Positions 60,537 through 64,000 of a stretch of 64,000 bases of DNA are shown piece by piece; the first letter of the stretch is position 1, and each line of letters begins with the position of its first letter. The stretch lies in contig JAIQZO010000066.1 of the NCBI GenBank assembly GCA_021777055.1, forward strand, positions 22,193 to 86,192, in the 5' to 3' direction. This DNA is from Candidatus Anammoxibacter sp. (lineage in GTDB: Bacteria; Planctomycetota; Brocadiia; Brocadiales; Anammoxibacteraceae). The position numbers were made by a program, and so were the translations under genes. A model generated the notes under the pieces. The model searched no databases. It saw only the letters and a program-made list of their open reading frames with translations, and was not told where the DNA came from.

Positions 60537-60980
60537 CTATTTTCGTTGAATAAAATAAAGCCCGGCAATGAGAAATACAACGCCGATAATCCTCGATGGG
60601 TTTATTTTTGATGTGTACACACCGAAGCACCCAAAATGATCAAAAAATATAGACATAATTAACTGACCAACTATGGCGGCAGCAAGCATATTTGCAATGC
60701 CAATTCTTGGCATTAGGTAGAGCATTGCGCTTACAAAAACAGCTCCTAAAAATCCGCCGCAGTACAGATGCCAATCTATTGAGAATATTTTCTTCAGTCC
60801 GGGATAGCTTGCTTGAACCGAAGTCAAAAAAATGAGGCATGCAACCAATCCGCCAATGTATGATACCAATGTTGCCTGCATCGGATGTGGCATTGACGTT
60901 CCAAGTTTTGCATTCAATGCCCCTTGAACCGGTAGCAATGCTCCAACAAAAATGGCTAAAATAATTAACATCCAATTCAT
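60537..60980 (-). CDS. DMT-superfamily membrane protein, YdcZ (DUF606) type
   Basis: A 147-residue inner-membrane protein with about five hydrophobic helices and the family opening LLPVQGALNAKLGTSM, then ATLVSYIGGLVACLIF, GAVFVSAMLYLMPRIG, and IGVVFLIAGLYFIQRK at the end. The half-size (five-helix) form normally dimerises. The substrate of this family is largely unknown. Confidence 0.82.
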   Translation of the reverse strand: MNWMLIILAIFVGALLPVQGALNAKLGTSMPHPMQATLVSYIGGLVACLIFLTSVQASYPGLKKIFSIDWHLYCGGFLGAVFVSAMLYLMPRIGIANMLAAAIVGQLIMSIFFDHFGCFGVYTSKINPSRIIGVVFLIAGLYFIQRK

Positions 60981-61224
60981 GATTTTATTTTATGCAAACT
61001 AGAAAGCTATTGGCGTGATCAGTCTGGTAGGCGAGACCTAATCATTTACGCCGCGAAAGATTGAGCTGAAATCCACAAATAAAATATTTACAGAAGATCA
61101 AAATAACACACACACTTTAAAAAACATTTTGGTTCAATCTACAAGATGGAACCAAAATGACGTTAAATACCATGCGGAAACGGTATATTGGCAGAACCAA
61201 TACTGTCCCCGGTTTTCATCTTTA

Positions 61225-63306
61225 TCAAAACGGATGTGAAATATCCATATTAATATGATATTTCTTTTCCTGCAGGAGTTTCTCTGCAACCTGTAAAATT
61301 GACGATGCAAGATCCGCATTTTTCTTATCATCTTCCGAACAAGCCGCTTCGTTCCATTTTCCGTTATTTGAATTACGGCGATATGCATAGTTTTGCCCTT
61401 TTTCACCCAGAACGGTAAACATTGATTCATAGACTATACCATATCGTTTCTTATCGTATACCATAAGAGCATATTCGGATGATTTATCTTTTCGGAAGAT
61501 ATCGGTACCAAAGAATGTAGACCTGTATGTCCCACCCAGAAGTCCTAGGATTGTAGGTGCAATATCAAGCTGAGAAGCGGTTCTGGTAATTCGAACAGGC
61601 TCCAAAATATTTGGAGCGTGAATGATTGCGCCTACTCGATATTCATTTACCGGAATCAATTCATTGCCGCGCAGGTGCACTCCATGATCTCCCACAACAA
61701 CAAAGATTGTGTTTTTATAGTAGTTTGATTTCTTCACAGTTTTGAAAAATTCCCCAAGTGCCCAGTCAGCATACTTAAAGTTATTTATTTCATTGTATTC
61801 ATACCCAGGGGGTATATATACATCTTTTGGCATAGGTTCAACCCTTCCTTCCGGATAGACCCATGGAGAATGCAATGAACTTGTCAGTATAGTGCAGAAA
61901 AAAGGTTTTTTCTCTTTGGTAAACTGTGTAAACATTTTATCTCCCCTCTGATAGAGGTCTTCATCAGAAGCACCCCATGGAGATTTATAAATAGGATTCT
62001 CAAAGTCCTTCTCTTCTAAAAATGTATCATAGCCATTACCGAGAAAAAATCCAATTTTATGGTCAAATATACCTTGTCCACCATATAGAAACATTGTTTG
62101 GTAACCGCGTTCTTTTAAAACAGAGGCTAGTGTTGTAAAACCGGTTTTTGCCTGCGGTCTTCTTACAATTCCCACACCTGGCAACGGAGGGAAAGAACAA
62201 AGTACCGCTTCCAGGCCTTGAATCGTCCTTTCTCCTGTTGCATAACAGTTCTCAAACAGCACACTCTCTTCCGCAATACGGTCAAACTCTGGAGAAACTG
62301 CAGGGTTGCCACCAAGGGTTCCTAAGAGTTTAGCTGCAAGGCTTTCCATAACAATAACTACAACGTTCATATCCTTACGAGGACGTTCAGTAAAAACATG
62401 CGTTACCAGCGGATTTGATGAGTCATTTGTCAATGTTCCCTTTTTCCCAAAGTTATCTTTAACTAACGCAATGGCATCTTCTTCTCCCAATGTTGGAATT
62501 ACAGACTTTACTGGAATATATTTAGTGGAAACTCTCTGAATCCCTTCATAGACTACATTAAACACGCCGGAATTGGCAATTTCGTTGGCTACACGGTTTT
62601 TTGTGATTGCCGAAGCTGATGGGTTTAAGGCGCGGTGATCCACCGTACCTCTCTGCATTAATCCGCACAAAAGGAATATAAGGAACAAGGCACTACGGTC
62701 CTTCCATCCCGATTGTAGGACTTCTTGCTGACCATTAACAATCGGCCGGTAACACAATGGTGAAAATAGTTTCTGTTGGTAGAATACACCTGCAAATAAA
62801 CATGCTATAGCGATTGCGGCCAGGGGAACAGGATAAGCTTCAAGAACTGTCTCTACCAGCTGAAAATCTTTCCAGTGGTCAAGGACAAGATAATTCGGGC
62901 GAAAATCAAAATACCTGAAAAAATAGATACTACTAATTTCCGCAGTGATGAATATCATGTAAAAGAGAGATGTGTATATTGTGACTACCCACATGTGCAG
63001 TTTTTCCCAACGTCTGGGAAAAAGCAGAAGAAAAAGAACAAGTAGTACTGATGTGTATCCAACTATAACGCCATCGAGACGAAACCCCATCCAGAAGATT
63101 TCTAAATGCTGTGCAAGAGAAAGGTTTTTGATATCCTCATACCGCTCAATAAACAAACGTAAGCGAAAAACGGAAAAAATCATAAAGCAGAAGAAAAGAT
63201 AATGCAACATTCCCATAGAGAAAGGAAATACCTGCATTATATGAGTATCATATATATATTTTCTGCAATCTTTAAGTCGTCGCTTTATAGTTAGATAGAG
63301 TTTCAT
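61225..63306 (-). CDS. LTA-synthase-family membrane sulfatase/phosphotransferase
   Basis: A 693-residue membrane protein. Five transmembrane helices in the first about 220 residues are followed by an extracytoplasmic sulfatase-fold domain: NVVVIVMESLAAKLLGTLGG (metal-binding Glu), CYATGERTIQGLEAVLCSFP with the Thr nucleophile position, and VVVGDHGVHLRGNE with metal-binding Asp/His. In Gram-negatives such enzymes transfer phosphoglycerol or phosphoethanolamine to glycans or lipids, for example OpgB-like activity. The exact acceptor is unknown. It is a single gene. Confidence 0.87.
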   Translation of the reverse strand: MKLYLTIKRRLKDCRKYIYDTHIMQVFPFSMGMLHYLFFCFMIFSVFRLRLFIERYEDIKNLSLAQHLEIFWMGFRLDGVIVGYTSVLLVLFLLLFPRRWEKLHMWVVTIYTSLFYMIFITAEISSIYFFRYFDFRPNYLVLDHWKDFQLVETVLEAYPVPLAAIAIACLFAGVFYQQKLFSPLCYRPIVNGQQEVLQSGWKDRSALFLIFLLCGLMQRGTVDHRALNPSASAITKNRVANEIANSGVFNVVYEGIQRVSTKYIPVKSVIPTLGEEDAIALVKDNFGKKGTLTNDSSNPLVTHVFTERPRKDMNVVVIVMESLAAKLLGTLGGNPAVSPEFDRIAEESVLFENCYATGERTIQGLEAVLCSFPPLPGVGIVRRPQAKTGFTTLASVLKERGYQTMFLYGGQGIFDHKIGFFLGNGYDTFLEEKDFENPIYKSPWGASDEDLYQRGDKMFTQFTKEKKPFFCTILTSSLHSPWVYPEGRVEPMPKDVYIPPGYEYNEINNFKYADWALGEFFKTVKKSNYYKNTIFVVVGDHGVHLRGNELIPVNEYRVGAIIHAPNILEPVRITRTASQLDIAPTILGLLGGTYRSTFFGTDIFRKDKSSEYALMVYDKKRYGIVYESMFTVLGEKGQNYAYRRNSNNGKWNEAACSEDDKKNADLASSILQVAEKLLQEKKYHINMDISHPF

Positions 63307-63539
63307 TAAATTTCCAATGTAGCTAATACGCGGTTTGTTCGCCTTTTTGCATTTACAAAAAAATAAACTGGATCATACGCTGTTACGGCAGTGCAGTTTA
63401 GCGAAAATTCACTGCTTTTTTTTCTCTGAAAGGGTTATCATGCGCCCAGAGTAAACAGATCAACACCCTGGGTAATAGAGTTTTGATAGTATTTGTTGCG
63501 GCTATGCACAAATGCGTATTTTATCAAATAGATAAAAAA

Positions 63540-63590
63540 AGTGCAAACTTCTCAGCTTGAAATGCCTTCTTAGGAAAAACTAGATGCCAT
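63540..63590 (+). repeat. Short direct repeat, copy 1
   Basis: AGTGCAAACTTCTCAGCTTG followed by AAATGCCTTCTTAGGAAAAA. Repeated at 63789-63840 with few changes. It precedes repeat R1 here. Confidence 0.7.
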
Positions 63591-63595
63591 CAAGG

Positions 63596-63787
63596 CTAGC
63601 TAAAAATATTTGAAATCTTTGTGGTTTAAAGGTTCAAGGTTCAACGTTGTTCAACGTTTTTTTTGTTTCCGTATATTTAACCTTTGAACCATGAACTTGA
63701 AAAAAACTTTATTTTCAGTTGATTATAAAATGTGATAGATAAATTCGCACAATTACGGTGTAAGAATCTAAATACTATTTATTCTCC
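63596..63787 (-). repeat. Dispersed repeat R1, copy 2 (inverted)
   Basis: Reverse complement of 47682-47877, about 85% identical by eye. It keeps the TTGAACCTTGAACC core and the ATTTTATAATCAACTGAAAA block. Confidence 0.85.
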
Positions 63788-63788
63788 T

Positions 63789-63840
63789 AGTGCAAACCTC
63801 TCAGCTTGAATACCTTCGTAGAAGAAAACTATATACCATA
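63789..63840 (+). repeat. Short direct repeat, copy 2
   Basis: AGTGCAAACCTCTCAGCTTG followed by AATACCTTCGTAGAAGAAAA. Second copy of 63540-63590, placed here before an R2 copy. Confidence 0.7.
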
Positions 63841-63988
63841 GCGCGGCGAAGCCGTAATCAAAATACGAGATTCTAGATACTGGATACAGGCAACGGATAC
63901 TGGATACAGGCAAATAGTTAGATTTCTATCTTTCTTGTCAAGATGCAACATAAAAAGAGCCGAATTTAATTTGAGATATAACGTTTTT
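63841..63988 (-). repeat. Dispersed repeat R2, copy C (inverted)
   Basis: The reverse complement resembles 41038-41410: ATAGAAATCTAACTATTTGCC, two stacked TGTATCCAGTATCC units, CTCGTATTTTGATTACGGCT and a terminal TCGCCGCGC. The unit number again differs from the other copies. The window ends 12 bp later. Confidence 0.75.
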
Positions 63989-64000
63989 AAGGCGTTTAAA

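Noticed and set aside
47682..63787. 16-kb composite transposon bounded by the inverted R1 repeats
   Set aside because: The interior holds ordinary chromosomal genes (icd, two-component pair, peroxidase), no intact transposase and no target duplications, so the inverted pair alone is not enough.

Overview
The window is AT-rich bacterial chromosome (about 38-40% G+C by eye) with Gram-negative envelope genes: RND efflux with an outer-membrane lipoprotein, beta-barrel porins ending in Phe, and a periplasmic TAT-type molybdoenzyme. Gene content, many decayed genes and long mosaic intergenic repeats fit a marine or anaerobic planctomycete, possibly of the anammox order Brocadiales. That placement is inference from gene style. 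No rRNA, tRNA or CRISPR array was recognised.

Region 1 (1-7.5 kb): the 3' part of a heavy-metal-type sensor kinase, then a three-gene RND efflux operon (outer-membrane factor, membrane fusion protein, CusA/CzcA-like pump). Region 2 (7.5-16.1 kb): a LysR regulator lies between two copies of one promoter region, followed by a four-cluster iron-sulfur protein, a TAT-signal molybdopterin oxidoreductase and two paralogous O/P-type porins. The left promoter copy is joined directly to a porin 3' tail, so an ancestral duplicated operon seems to have collapsed by deletion. Region 3 (16.3-20 kb): malate dehydrogenase, twin CBS-domain proteins, a small coiled-coil membrane protein and a homocysteine methyltransferase-like enzyme.

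Region 4 (20.4-36.4 kb) is the main system: a polyunsaturated-fatty-acid-synthase-like (secondary lipid) cluster in the order pfaD-pfaA-pfaC. The second megasynthase carries an acyltransferase domain that is usually in a separate PfaB. About 170-bp palindromic elements flank pfaD. The 3' end has a decayed hicAB module followed by a diverged duplicate of the pfaC tail. Region 5 (37-42.8 kb): a hypothetical gene, a decayed REP-type transposase, an orphan TRAP solute-binding protein, a membrane protein and an Old Yellow Enzyme family oxidoreductase.

Region 6 (43-49.8 kb): a c-heme/PKD gene resembling hydrazine-synthase-alpha-like proteins, broken by two frameshifts and two in-frame stops, then an FG-GAP repeat protein behind a textbook sigma-54 promoter. 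Region 7 (50-64 kb): monomeric NADP isocitrate dehydrogenase, another decayed transposase, a palindromic element, a PAS kinase/NtrC-type regulator pair, a MauG-type diheme peroxidase, an M48-PDZ protease, a DMT transporter and an LTA-synthase-type sulfatase. The right end is a mosaic of repeats that also occur near 41 and 47.7 kb.
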